Below, piece after piece: positions 35,865 through 43,671 of a stretch of 64,000 bases of DNA. Positions within the stretch are counted from its first letter, which is position 1. Each line of letters opens with the position of its first letter. Location of the stretch: positions 124,001 through 188,000 of the forward strand of contig NZ_JACYTN010000003.1 of the NCBI RefSeq assembly GCF_014841135.1, given 5' to 3'. The notes beneath the pieces are model-generated. The model ran no database searches. It was not told the origin of the DNA and saw only the letters and a list, made by a program, of their open reading frames with translations. This stretch comes from Paenibacillus arenosi (GTDB lineage: Bacteria; Bacillota; Bacilli; Paenibacillales; Paenibacillaceae). A program made the translations under genes and the position numbers.

Positions 35865-36914
35865 ATGGATGAAATCGAAGTTTTTGATGTGACGATAATA
35901 GGCGGCGGGCCAGCGGGGTTGTTCTCTGCTTTCTATAGTGGTCTTCGTGAATTGAAGACGAAGCTTATCGAATTTCAACCGCGCTTAGGCGGTAAAGTCC
36001 ATGTGTATCCGGAGAAAATGATCTGGGATGTAGGCGGACTTGTACCTACGACGGGTGCCAAACTTATTGAACAAATGGTTCAGCAAGGTCTCACGTTTAA
36101 TCCTGAAGTTGTGTTAAATGAAAAAGTAGAGTCCATCGAGAAAAATGAAGACGGATTGTTTGTTCTACATACAGCGTCAGGTACGAAACATTACTCGAAG
36201 ACAGTTATAGCGGCAATTGGCGGCGGTATTTTGAATCCGCAGAAGCTGGAGATTGAAGGCGCTGAGCGCTATGAGGTATCGAACCTGAACTATACGGTTA
36301 AGTCATTGGCTTATTTTAAAGGGAAGACAGTCGTTATTTCTGGTGGCGGTAATTCAGCTGTGGACTGGGCCAATGAGTTGGAGCCGATTGCAGGCAAAGT
36401 ATATCTAACTTACCGTAAAGATGCTTTGTCAGGCCATGAAGCACAAGTCTCGCAGTTGATGAACAGCTCTGTGGAATGTTTGTTCCATACGACGATTACG
36501 AAGCTCATCGCTGATGAGAGTCATGAAGTGATTGAGCGTGTGGAGCTGACGAACCATCAGACAGGTGAAGTGACGCAGCTGGAGATTGACGAAGTCATTA
36601 TCAATCATGGCTATGAACGTGATTCAGCGTTAATTGGTAATAGTAAGCTTACCATTGACCAAGTAGATGATTTCTACATGGCTTGTAATCCGAAGGGTGA
36701 ATCGTCTGTGCCAGGACTCTACGCAGCGGGAGACATCCTGCATCATGAAGGTAAGCTGCACCTTATTGCAGGGTGTTTCCAAGATGCGGCCAATGCAATC
36801 AACCAAGCGAAGCTATTTATTGAACCAGAAGCAAGCAAATGGGGGATGGTATCCTCTCATAATGAAGTGTTCAAAGAACGTAACCGCGAGCTTGTAAAGC
36901 AAATGATGAGCTAG
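35865..36914 (+). CDS. Ferredoxin-NADP reductase-like flavoprotein (YumC/YcgT type)
   Basis: A 349-residue protein of the thioredoxin-reductase-like ferredoxin-NADP reductase family. The FAD motif is VTIIGGGPAGLFSAFYSG (about residues 9-26), the NADPH motif is VVISGGGNSAVDWA, and the late FAD block reads GLYAAGDILHHEGK. There is no CxxC redox motif, as expected for this family rather than thioredoxin reductase. Relatives in Bacillus pass electrons from NADPH to ferredoxin or flavodoxin. Divergent position to the Fur-controlled siderophore system suggests a role in reducing imported iron. A terminator follows at 36989. Confidence 0.9.
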   Translation: MDEIEVFDVTIIGGGPAGLFSAFYSGLRELKTKLIEFQPRLGGKVHVYPEKMIWDVGGLVPTTGAKLIEQMVQQGLTFNPEVVLNEKVESIEKNEDGLFVLHTASGTKHYSKTVIAAIGGGILNPQKLEIEGAERYEVSNLNYTVKSLAYFKGKTVVISGGGNSAVDWANELEPIAGKVYLTYRKDALSGHEAQVSQLMNSSVECLFHTTITKLIADESHEVIERVELTNHQTGEVTQLEIDEVIINHGYERDSALIGNSKLTIDQVDDFYMACNPKGESSVPGLYAAGDILHHEGKLHLIAGCFQDAANAINQAKLFIEPEASKWGMVSSHNEVFKERNRELVKQMMS

Positions 36915-36988
36915 CCGATTACGAATCAGTGCAACCAAGTTAAGCTTCGTGCGCTGCAACATTCGATAATCTGTAAATTGAAAGGATG

Positions 36989-37016
36989 AGCCGTTCCGAA
37001 TGAGGAGCGGCTTTTC
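36989..37016 (+). terminator. Rho-independent terminator after flavoprotein gene
   Basis: AGCCGTTCC and GGAGCGGCT pair (one G-U) and are followed by TTTTCT. Confidence 0.75.
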
Positions 37017-37113
37017 TGTTGTTGGCTCATATACCCTAACCTATATACAGATTGGTTTTGCATACAGATTGTGATAGTATGTACACCTATAAGAGATAAG
37101 GAAGTGAACGATA

Positions 37114-37470
37114 ATGATCAACATTACGGTCCCAACACCGGACGTTACGATTTACAAAGAGATTGCACCTGAGCTAAGCAATATTTATGGATTTACGGAT
37201 TTCCACCTCATTACGCGTGAAAAGGGTGGCATCTTTATGTTCTACAACAGCAAGGATGAGTTGTTGTTCGTAGGTAAAGCGAGAAAGCTTAGACCAAGAA
37301 TTAAGAAGCACTTCGAAGATTCGGTATCGCCAATGAAAAATTACAGAAACGAAGTAAGCAAAATTGAAGTATGTGTGATTGAAGATGCGGTCGATCGTGA
37401 AATTTACGAAACGTACATCATTAACGAATTCCAAGCGAAGTACAACGTGGATAAAGTGTTTTATAAATAA
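37114..37470 (+). CDS. Stand-alone GIY-YIG nuclease-family protein
   Basis: A 118-residue protein made of little more than a GIY-YIG domain. The first motif reads GGIFMFYNSKDELLFVGKA (about residues 37-55), so the GIY/YIG core is changed to GIF and FVG, followed by KLRPRIKKHF with the conserved Arg and by REIYETYIINEF with the metal-binding Glu. Small proteins of this type are common in Bacilli and unassigned. GGAAGTGA precedes the ATG. Monocistronic. Confidence 0.82.
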   Translation: MINITVPTPDVTIYKEIAPELSNIYGFTDFHLITREKGGIFMFYNSKDELLFVGKARKLRPRIKKHFEDSVSPMKNYRNEVSKIEVCVIEDAVDREIYETYIINEFQAKYNVDKVFYK

Positions 37471-37872
37471 GTAAAGTAAGGCTCCAAACATTCCCTTGCC
37501 TTTGAGCAAAGCCATTGTTATGCTGAGGTTAGAGATGCAAGTGGAAGGAGTCAATCGCTTAGTATGTGTCCAATTAACCTGTAAAGCTGATGAATTTGAT
37601 AGCATACCAATGATATAGTGCAGCAGTTCGACGCTTGTTTGCGTTGCTTATGCCGCTCGTTTATTTGGTATCTCTATCGTCAACCTTACAGGATACGCAG
37701 GATGAGCGATGTATATATACATTCATGATGCGGATACCTTTTTGGGTGTCCGCTTTTTTGCGTGGATATGTACAGCCCAGCAATCAGAAATTAGGAATTA
37801 GGAATGACCAATCTGCATCTCTACTATGCAATGCCTGCTATCCTCCATTCGAATAAAGCGGAGGAATTAACT
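37471..37872. other. Intergenic region with an orphan terminator
   Basis: No gene is supported between the GIY-YIG gene and the SDR gene. The only clear element is the strong terminator at 37730, which has no coding gene directly before it. A short RNA or a long 3' untranslated region of the GIY-YIG gene could end there. Confidence 0.4.
37730..37758 (+). terminator. Strong terminator without adjacent coding gene
   Basis: GCGGATACC and GGTGTCCGC pair around TTTTT and are followed by TTTTTT. The nearest upstream stop codon is 260 bases away. Confidence 0.75.
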
Positions 37873-38658
37873 ATGACTATGTATTCATTGAAAAGTAAAA
37901 TTGCAATTGTTACGGGCGCAAGCCGATCTACTGGAATTGGAACAGCCATTTGCCGCGAATTAGCGCGTGCAGGTGCGGATATATTCTTCACGCATTGGCA
38001 CGCGTTTGATGCAGCGGAAGGCAATGGCGGGGAGCTAGGCTGGCCAGAGCAATTGTGCCAGGAGCTGGAGAGCTTAGGTGTGAGGGCGGGCCATATGGAA
38101 GCTGATTACGCCAATCCTGATATGCCGCAGATGATCATGGAGCAGGTCGAGAGAACATTAGGAGTCCCGACCATTTTGATCAACAATGCAGCCTATTGTG
38201 CACCTTCGAACTATCGTACACTTGATTTACGATCGCTCGATCAGCACTACTCCGTTAACAATCAGGGGACGATTATGCTGAGCTTGGCGTTTGCACGAAG
38301 ATTTGAACAGTATTACCAGGCAGGAACCTCGGGTAGAATTGTCTACATGGTGTCCAAAGGAGACGATCCAGACAATTTGGCGTACATTGCAACAAAAGGT
38401 GCGCTGCTGGGGCTAATCGAACCGCTGTCGGTTGGGCTGGCACCGTTGCATATTACGGTTAACGGGATCGATCCGGGTCCGACAGATTCAGGGTGGATGG
38501 ACGATACGTTGAAAGGCTTTCTGCAACCGATGTTCCCAATGGGTCGAATCGGTGTGCCTGAAGATGCGGCGCGAGCGATCTGTTTTCTAGCTAGTGATGA
38601 GTCTCAATGGATAACAGGGCAAGTCATTAAGTCCGAAGGTGGATTTAGAGGGAAATAA
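37873..38658 (+). CDS. SDR-family oxidoreductase (FabG-like)
   Basis: A 261-residue short-chain dehydrogenase. The cofactor site reads VTGASRSTGIGTAICREL, slightly longer than the usual TGxxxGIG. The NNA motif is INNAAYC, and the catalytic Tyr and Lys are in AYIATKGALLGLIE. The C-terminal FLASDESQWITGQVIKSEGG is the usual FabG-type ending. Substrate unknown; relatives are annotated as 3-ketoacyl-ACP reductase or antibiotic-biosynthesis reductases. The start at 37873 has GGAGG 8 bases upstream. Confidence 0.88.
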   Translation: MTMYSLKSKIAIVTGASRSTGIGTAICRELARAGADIFFTHWHAFDAAEGNGGELGWPEQLCQELESLGVRAGHMEADYANPDMPQMIMEQVERTLGVPTILINNAAYCAPSNYRTLDLRSLDQHYSVNNQGTIMLSLAFARRFEQYYQAGTSGRIVYMVSKGDDPDNLAYIATKGALLGLIEPLSVGLAPLHITVNGIDPGPTDSGWMDDTLKGFLQPMFPMGRIGVPEDAARAICFLASDESQWITGQVIKSEGGFRGK

Positions 38659-38735
38659 AAATGGAACGGAAGCTAAGTAAGCAACTATGAAACATAATAT
38701 AGCAACGCTTGTCGTAAAAAAATAAGTAGCGTATG

Positions 38736-38772
38736 AAAGGAACTGATCTGAACAGGATCGGTTCCTTTTTTA
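38736..38772 (+). terminator. Rho-independent terminator after SDR gene
   Basis: AAGGAACTGATCT pairs with AGGATCGGTTCCTT, followed by TTTTTAA. Confidence 0.85.
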
Positions 38773-38807
38773 ATCACTACCTCTATGGCTCTTTAGCCAC
38801 TAACTTA

Positions 38808-38855
38808 TTGACAGTAACTTATAAGCATGATATATTTATCTCGAATTAAAGATAA
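38808..38855 (+). promoter_or_regulatory. Promoter with MhqR-like operator before ring-cleaving dioxygenase
   Basis: TTGACA (38808) and TATATT (38831) are 17 bases apart. Directly after the -10 box lies TATCTCGAATTAAAGATA (38837-38854), which matches the B. subtilis MhqR inverted repeat centred on ATCTCGAATTCGAGAT. A second AAAGATAA half-site follows. Bound at the transcription start, a MarR/MhqR-type repressor would keep the gene off until quinone-like electrophiles appear. Confidence 0.7.
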
Positions 38856-39000
38856 TTTAATTAAAGATAAATCAACATAGATGTACCATCACATTACCAG
38901 TCAGGCAGCATGAGGGAATTTGGTTAAGCGACAAAGGTATTGGTTAGTATTTTCAAAACAGAGCAGACTCAAATATGACAATCATACGGAGGTAGTTATT

Positions 39001-39978
39001 ATGAATCCATTAAAGGGTATCCACCACGTTACAGCTATTACAAGCAGTGCAGAGAAGAACTATGACTTTTTCACAAATGTGCTCGGTATGCGTCTTGTAA
39101 AGAAGACGGTCAACCAAGATGACATACAGACGTACCACTTATTCTTTGCTGACGATAAGGGCAGCGCGGGTACAGATATGACATTCTTCGATTTCCCGGG
39201 CATTCAAAAAGGCGTACATGGTACAGATGAGATTGCAAAAACATCGTTTCGCGTACCGACAGATGCCGCTTTGGATTACTGGGTGAAGCGTTTTGATCGC
39301 TTGGCAGTAAAACATACGGGCATTCAAACGTTCTTTGGGAAACAGACGCTTTCGTTCATTGACTTTGACGATCAGCAGTACCAGCTTATCTCGGATGAGC
39401 ACAATAAAGGCATCGCATCAGGTACGCCTTGGCAAGATGGTCCGATTCCATTGGAGTATGCAATTACTGGTCTAGGACCTGTCTTCATTCGTATTGCTCC
39501 GTTCGATTATTTCAAGGAAGTGTTGGAGAAAGTATTCTTCTTCAAAGAAATCGCACAAGAAGGAAACTTCCATTTGTTTGAAATGGGAGAAGGCGGCAAC
39601 GGTGCACAAGTTGTTGTAGAGCATAACGAGTCTCTTCCACGTGCACAGCAAGGCTTCGGTACGGTTCACCATGTGGCATTCCGTGTAGATAATCGCGAGG
39701 AGTTGGATGCATGGATGGAGCGCTTGGAAAGCTATCGCTTCAATACTTCCGGTTATGTAAATCGCTACTTCTTCGAATCACTTTATGCTCGAGTGGCACC
39801 GCAAATTCTGTTCGAGTTCGCGACAGACGGCCCAGGATTTATGGGCGATGAGCCGTATGAAACGCTTGGAGAGAAATTGTCCCTACCGCCGTTCCTAGAG
39901 CAGAAGCGTGAGCACATCGAGAAATTGGTTCGCCCAATTGATACGGTTCGCAGCACGAAAACGTTTGTGAAGGACTAA
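39001..39978 (+). CDS. Ring-cleaving dioxygenase of the glyoxalase superfamily (MhqO/MhqA-like)
   Basis: A 325-residue vicinal-oxygen-chelate protein with two glyoxalase-like halves. The first begins GIHHVTAITSSAEKNYDFFT with a metal-binding His, the second contains FGTVHHVAFRVDNREELDAW, and the third ligand Glu lies in LFEFATDGPGF. In B. subtilis MhqO and MhqA help remove hydroquinones and catechols under MhqR control. The ATG at 39001 has GGAGGT 9 bases upstream. The MhqR-like operator in its promoter supports the same role. Confidence 0.9.
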   Translation: MNPLKGIHHVTAITSSAEKNYDFFTNVLGMRLVKKTVNQDDIQTYHLFFADDKGSAGTDMTFFDFPGIQKGVHGTDEIAKTSFRVPTDAALDYWVKRFDRLAVKHTGIQTFFGKQTLSFIDFDDQQYQLISDEHNKGIASGTPWQDGPIPLEYAITGLGPVFIRIAPFDYFKEVLEKVFFFKEIAQEGNFHLFEMGEGGNGAQVVVEHNESLPRAQQGFGTVHHVAFRVDNREELDAWMERLESYRFNTSGYVNRYFFESLYARVAPQILFEFATDGPGFMGDEPYETLGEKLSLPPFLEQKREHIEKLVRPIDTVRSTKTFVKD

Positions 39979-40055
39979 AAGGAATAATGGAGGCAAGAGC
40001 TTGTTCGCTTTCACTCATCATCTCCGTAACGAAATAGATGTAAACAATAGAGGAG

Positions 40056-40090
40056 AGGCCGTGCAATATAGCAATTGCGCAGCCTTTCCT
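40056..40090 (+). terminator. Probable terminator after dioxygenase gene
   Basis: AGGCCGTGCAAT pairs imperfectly with ATTGCGCAGCCT, followed by TTCCTTATTT. Confidence 0.45.
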
Positions 40091-40141
40091 TATTTATCGC
40101 TAACATTATCCGGCAGTAGAAGACATGTTCCTGTTTGCGTA

Positions 40142-41233
40142 CTACTGGAGAACGATAACCTCTCCATTCGCTCGAATGTCTATCGCTGCTATTTGTTCGA
40201 TAGTAGGAAGGAGATCCAGTAGCTGAAATAATTGTTCGATATGATACACCCCATAGGGCATAGGAGAGCGATAAATCGCAGTTGCGACTGCAGTAGCTAC
40301 AGCTGCCGTCATATTAGCTTCATGCCTACCTCGTACAAGGCATTCCACCGATACGTCCTCGTTATTTTGTTTGCCTTGGGCATCTACTTTAACAGCGAAC
40401 TGGTCGCTGCCTAATCGTATTTTACTAAAGGCCAGCACGGCAAATTGACGAATCGGCTTTATTTTTAATAGGTGGAACAATCCAGTGGCTCTTAACCAAG
40501 CCAGCATTCGAGTTATTGAGTTCGAGTCAAAGCAGAGACGTGTGGAAACAGTAGGAATAGCAAGGGTACGTGGTATAGCATGTTGGTCTGAGAAATTAAA
40601 TCGGTAGGCTCTTTTACGTCCCAACTCGGCTCCAAACTCAATATTTTTGCCATCAGTAAAGCTTGAAACTTTTTTAATCTGTCCGTTGTGCATGATTTCA
40701 AACTGTGTACTTACGTTATCGATCGTCCATTCAATCGCAGCATTGCCGTGGCTATCACCTAATCCGAGCATGATGGAGATGTCTACGGTCTCGGTTTGAT
40801 CCATTAGACTCTTTGCTTGCTTAGCGAGCAAATTAGTTATCCCGGGAGCCAGTCCGACACTTAACACAGCAGTTGCACCATAAGATGCAGCTGTTTGGTG
40901 CAACTGCTCAACTTGGGAAAGAAATAAAGGATTAGCTGATACATCTACATAATGAATCCCGCGCTGTAAGCAAGTTTCCACAAAGGCAGTGTTTGTTTGA
41001 TCCAAGCACATGATAACCAGCTTCACGTTGTCTAACAAAGAGGGAGTAACCTTTGAGCGGACATCTATTTGAAATGGTTTGACTTTGCTATTCGTTGTCA
41101 GGCAAAATTGCTCTGCACGCTCTAAGCTTCTACCAGCAGCATAAACCTTACCAGGGTAATCATCAGCTAACTGTTTGCAGATTGCTTGTCCTACATGTCC
41201 ATATCCCCCAATTACTATAATACGATCGTTCAT
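40142..41233 (-). CDS. Saccharopine dehydrogenase-like NAD(P)-binding oxidoreductase
   Basis: A 363-residue protein. The Rossmann motif is IIVIGGYGHVGQAICKQL (residues about 4-21). LVIMCLDQTNTAFVETCLQRG and the conserved SVGLAPGITNLLA segment follow, matching the saccharopine dehydrogenase/carboxynorspermidine synthase family. The second half (residues 170-360) is a substrate-binding alpha/beta domain. The product is uncertain, as the family includes trans-acting enoyl reductases and polyamine enzymes. Start 41233 has GGAGAG upstream. Its 5' region holds two copies of a 16-bp operator-like sequence. Confidence 0.78.
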   Translation of the reverse strand: MNDRIIVIGGYGHVGQAICKQLADDYPGKVYAAGRSLERAEQFCLTTNSKVKPFQIDVRSKVTPSLLDNVKLVIMCLDQTNTAFVETCLQRGIHYVDVSANPLFLSQVEQLHQTAASYGATAVLSVGLAPGITNLLAKQAKSLMDQTETVDISIMLGLGDSHGNAAIEWTIDNVSTQFEIMHNGQIKKVSSFTDGKNIEFGAELGRKRAYRFNFSDQHAIPRTLAIPTVSTRLCFDSNSITRMLAWLRATGLFHLLKIKPIRQFAVLAFSKIRLGSDQFAVKVDAQGKQNNEDVSVECLVRGRHEANMTAAVATAVATAIYRSPMPYGVYHIEQLFQLLDLLPTIEQIAAIDIRANGEVIVLQ

Positions 41234-41328
41234 TACCATCTCTCCTTCATGTAGGTCTTGAATATGCTTGGTTTATTCATTGGAGTACTAAGTGCTACGG
41301 TTGAAATAATGAGACCTTCATCATTATG

Positions 41329-41346
41329 TTTAGTAACTAAACTAAA
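41329..41346. promoter_or_regulatory. Operator-like element copy 1
   Basis: TTTAGTAACTAAACTAAA with TTTAGT/ACTAAA dyad symmetry, 96 bp upstream of the saccharopine dehydrogenase-like gene. It sits between a CATAAT -10 (41323) and a weak TTGGAT -35 on the minus strand. Confidence 0.55.
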
Positions 41347-41540
41347 AATCCAAAAAATAGTTCGATCAGGACAAATTTATTTTTCTAGCCACTTTTAAAA
41401 ATAAGATGAGCAACTCCTGCTGGACATTAATTAAAAACAGGTGCTTTATAAAATTGCAGTTGCATAATTAATCGTCTAAGACCGTCACTACTGTTGAAGT
41501 TAGAGATAGATGCTGCATATTCATTATTTTCCTTGTATTT

Positions 41541-41570
41541 AGTATAGTAACTAAACTAAATGATTGTCAA
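41541..41570 (-). promoter_or_regulatory. Minus-strand promoter with operator-like element copy 2
   Basis: TTGACA (41565-41570) and TATACT (41541-41546) are 18 bases apart on the minus strand. The spacer contains TAGTAACTAAACTAAA (41545-41560), identical over 16 bp to copy 1. A repressor bound here would block the promoter. An 18-codon ORF with AAGGA follows at 41524-41468. Confidence 0.6.
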
Positions 41571-41923
41571 CACATGATTATTTTTGAGGCACAATAGCAA
41601 CGATTCTGCCGTCTGCCTGCGGTAATTTTAAAGGGAATTGACCAATAGACGAAAATACTAGTATATGGTATCTTGTTAGTGCTGCCCGATATGACGGCTG
41701 TCCTCATGGACGGTTTAAGCTGTACGTATAGTTAGGGCGACAATGCAGCACGTTAAACATACATCGTGGAAGTTCGTAATTATGAATCAAGCGTTGATAT
41801 ACATAGATGTCCCTTATTGAATTATTTTACAGCAAGCATTCTCCTTGCAGAGGATGGCTTTTAGTTATGACAACGTAGATATCGACATCATTCATTGGGG
41901 CGTCATCCAGAAAGGAAGAAAAG

Positions 41924-42760
41924 ATGAAGAAGCGATTTATAGACATTTTTATGATTATGCTCGGAGCTTTTATTTTTGCAGTAGCGATTAACGTCTTCGT
42001 TATTCCGAATGAATTCGGGGAAGGCGGGGTTACAGGGATTACGATTATTCTTTATTATTTATTCCAGTGGTCTCCTGGCTTGGTGAACTTGGTTATTAAT
42101 GCATTCTTGTTAATTGTCGGTTACAGGTTCCTCGACAAGATGACAACGATATATACCATTATTGCGGTTTTATTTAACTCCCTCTTTTTGTACCTTACAG
42201 AAGATTGGACGATTGCATCTAACGAACTTATTATTAATGCCATCTTTGGTGGTGTATTTACTGGAGTAGGGCTTGGCTTAATTATTCGTGTAGGCGGGAC
42301 AACAGCAGGTACGACGATTCTTGCACGCATTACCAACAAGTATTTAGATTGGAACATCAGCTATGGCTTGTTATTCTTTGATCTTATTGTAGCGTTCTCC
42401 TCTTACTTCATCATCGGGGCCGAAGCCTTGATGTTTACAATAGTGATGCTGTATGTAGCTACAAAGGTGATGGACTTCATTATTGAAGGTCTGAATACAC
42501 AAAAGGCATGTATGATTATATCTGATGCACATAAGGACATTGCGGAGCAGGTCAATTTGTCGATGGATAGGGGCGTTACCGTCTTCTACGGAAGAGGTCA
42601 TTATACGAATACACCGAAGGAAATTTTGTACGTCGTTATTAGCAAGCAAGAAGTGAGTGCGTTAAAGAAAATTGTGCGCTCTCACGATAAGGACGCATTT
42701 ATTACGATTCATGATATTCGCGACGTGTTCGGTGAGGGATTTGTAGATATATCGAAATAA
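41924..42760 (+). CDS. YitT-family membrane protein (DUF161/DUF2179)
   Basis: A 278-residue membrane protein with five to six segments over residues 8-175, opening with the family motif FAVAINVFVIPNEFGEGGVTG, followed by GLGLIIRVGGTTAGTTILARI and a cytoplasmic DUF2179 domain of about 80 residues (RGVTVFYGRGHYTNTPKEIL and on). Several paralogues occur in Bacilli and the function is unknown; a transport or signalling role is often guessed. The ribosome binding site is GAAAGGAAG. A strong terminator follows. Confidence 0.9.
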   Translation: MKKRFIDIFMIMLGAFIFAVAINVFVIPNEFGEGGVTGITIILYYLFQWSPGLVNLVINAFLLIVGYRFLDKMTTIYTIIAVLFNSLFLYLTEDWTIASNELIINAIFGGVFTGVGLGLIIRVGGTTAGTTILARITNKYLDWNISYGLLFFDLIVAFSSYFIIGAEALMFTIVMLYVATKVMDFIIEGLNTQKACMIISDAHKDIAEQVNLSMDRGVTVFYGRGHYTNTPKEILYVVISKQEVSALKKIVRSHDKDAFITIHDIRDVFGEGFVDISK

Positions 42761-42763
42761 TGG

Positions 42764-42812
42764 AAAAAGGCGAAGAAGTTCACCCCTTGGGGGCGGCTTC
42801 CTCGCCTTTTTT
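42764..42812 (+). terminator. Rho-independent terminator after YitT-family gene
   Basis: AAAAAGGCGA-GAAG pairs with CTTC-TCGCC, followed by TTTTTT; an inner CCCC/GGGG pair stabilises the loop. Confidence 0.85.
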
Positions 42813-42855
42813 ACTCGTGCACTTACGTCATATTTTACACGTTCTACAATGAGGA

Positions 42856-43638
42856 CTACTCAATCGTAATTTGAATGCTTGATTCTAAGCGATGTCCAGG
42901 CAGATCCATGATGCTTTTGGTTGGATCATCACTTGCCATGCGGTATTCTGCAACAACACCAATTGTGTAGGTTCCAGCAGGTAAGTGGAGAGGTCTAGTG
43001 ATTTCCTTTTTAAAAATTTCTTCGCCACCTTCTAGATCATATCGTGGAGATGAACCGCGATTGTACTGATAGGCGACGAACCTACTCCAAGATCGAACCT
43101 CCTGAAAATGAGGGGTGATATCGCTTGTTCGCAGAGCTAAAGCTCTTGTTTCCCCAAATATGGAGCCTTTTGCATCTTGTACATAATAATGAAGCAGGGG
43201 GCTTCCATGATGGAGTTTCGCTTGTTCCCCACTTTTGTTGCTCAATACGGACCAAATTGCCAACTGCTCTCCTACGTTATATCGCTTTTTACTGCTGTTA
43301 ATACGAAGGTGAAATAATGCATTTTCGCTCTCAGCATATAAGTTCGAAGAACCTCCAACCCCATCAATAGAGTTGAACATATCGATATAAATATTTTTAT
43401 TGGCTGAATCGTACCGCGTAAAGCCTATGCTTGCATTTTCAATGGAGCGAATAGGGATGTACGTCAGGCCGTCTTTTTGCAGGAATGGCATGTTTGGATG
43501 ATTTCCGAGCTCTTTTCCCTCAAAAAAAATGCTCCCCTCGTATTTGGTGAGAACCCACTCATTAGATGCCACAACGGTCGTACCCGTTATGAATAGCACA
43601 ATAGTGAACCACACGAGGTGAATTTTGAAATTTTTCAT
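42856..43638 (-). CDS. Exported protein with stalk-type and BsuPI-like domains
   Basis: A 260-residue exported protein. The signal peptide is HLVWFTIVLFITGTTVVA. Residues about 30-90 resemble the copper amine oxidase N-terminal-like stalk domain widespread in Paenibacillus (GLTYIPIRSIENAS and KNIYIDM). The second domain (residues 108-260), with LHLPAGTYTIGVVAEY near its end, has the pattern of the BsuPI immunoglobulin-like inhibitor domain. It could act at the cell surface. It shares direction with the beta-propeller gene upstream, 33 bases away, so the two may be co-transcribed. Confidence 0.7.
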   Translation of the reverse strand: MKNFKIHLVWFTIVLFITGTTVVASNEWVLTKYEGSIFFEGKELGNHPNMPFLQKDGLTYIPIRSIENASIGFTRYDSANKNIYIDMFNSIDGVGGSSNLYAESENALFHLRINSSKKRYNVGEQLAIWSVLSNKSGEQAKLHHGSPLLHYYVQDAKGSIFGETRALALRTSDITPHFQEVRSWSRFVAYQYNRGSSPRYDLEGGEEIFKKEITRPLHLPAGTYTIGVVAEYRMASDDPTKSIMDLPGHRLESSIQITIE

Positions 43639-43671
43639 CGCATGTCCTCCTGCTTGCTTCCCGTGAATCCA

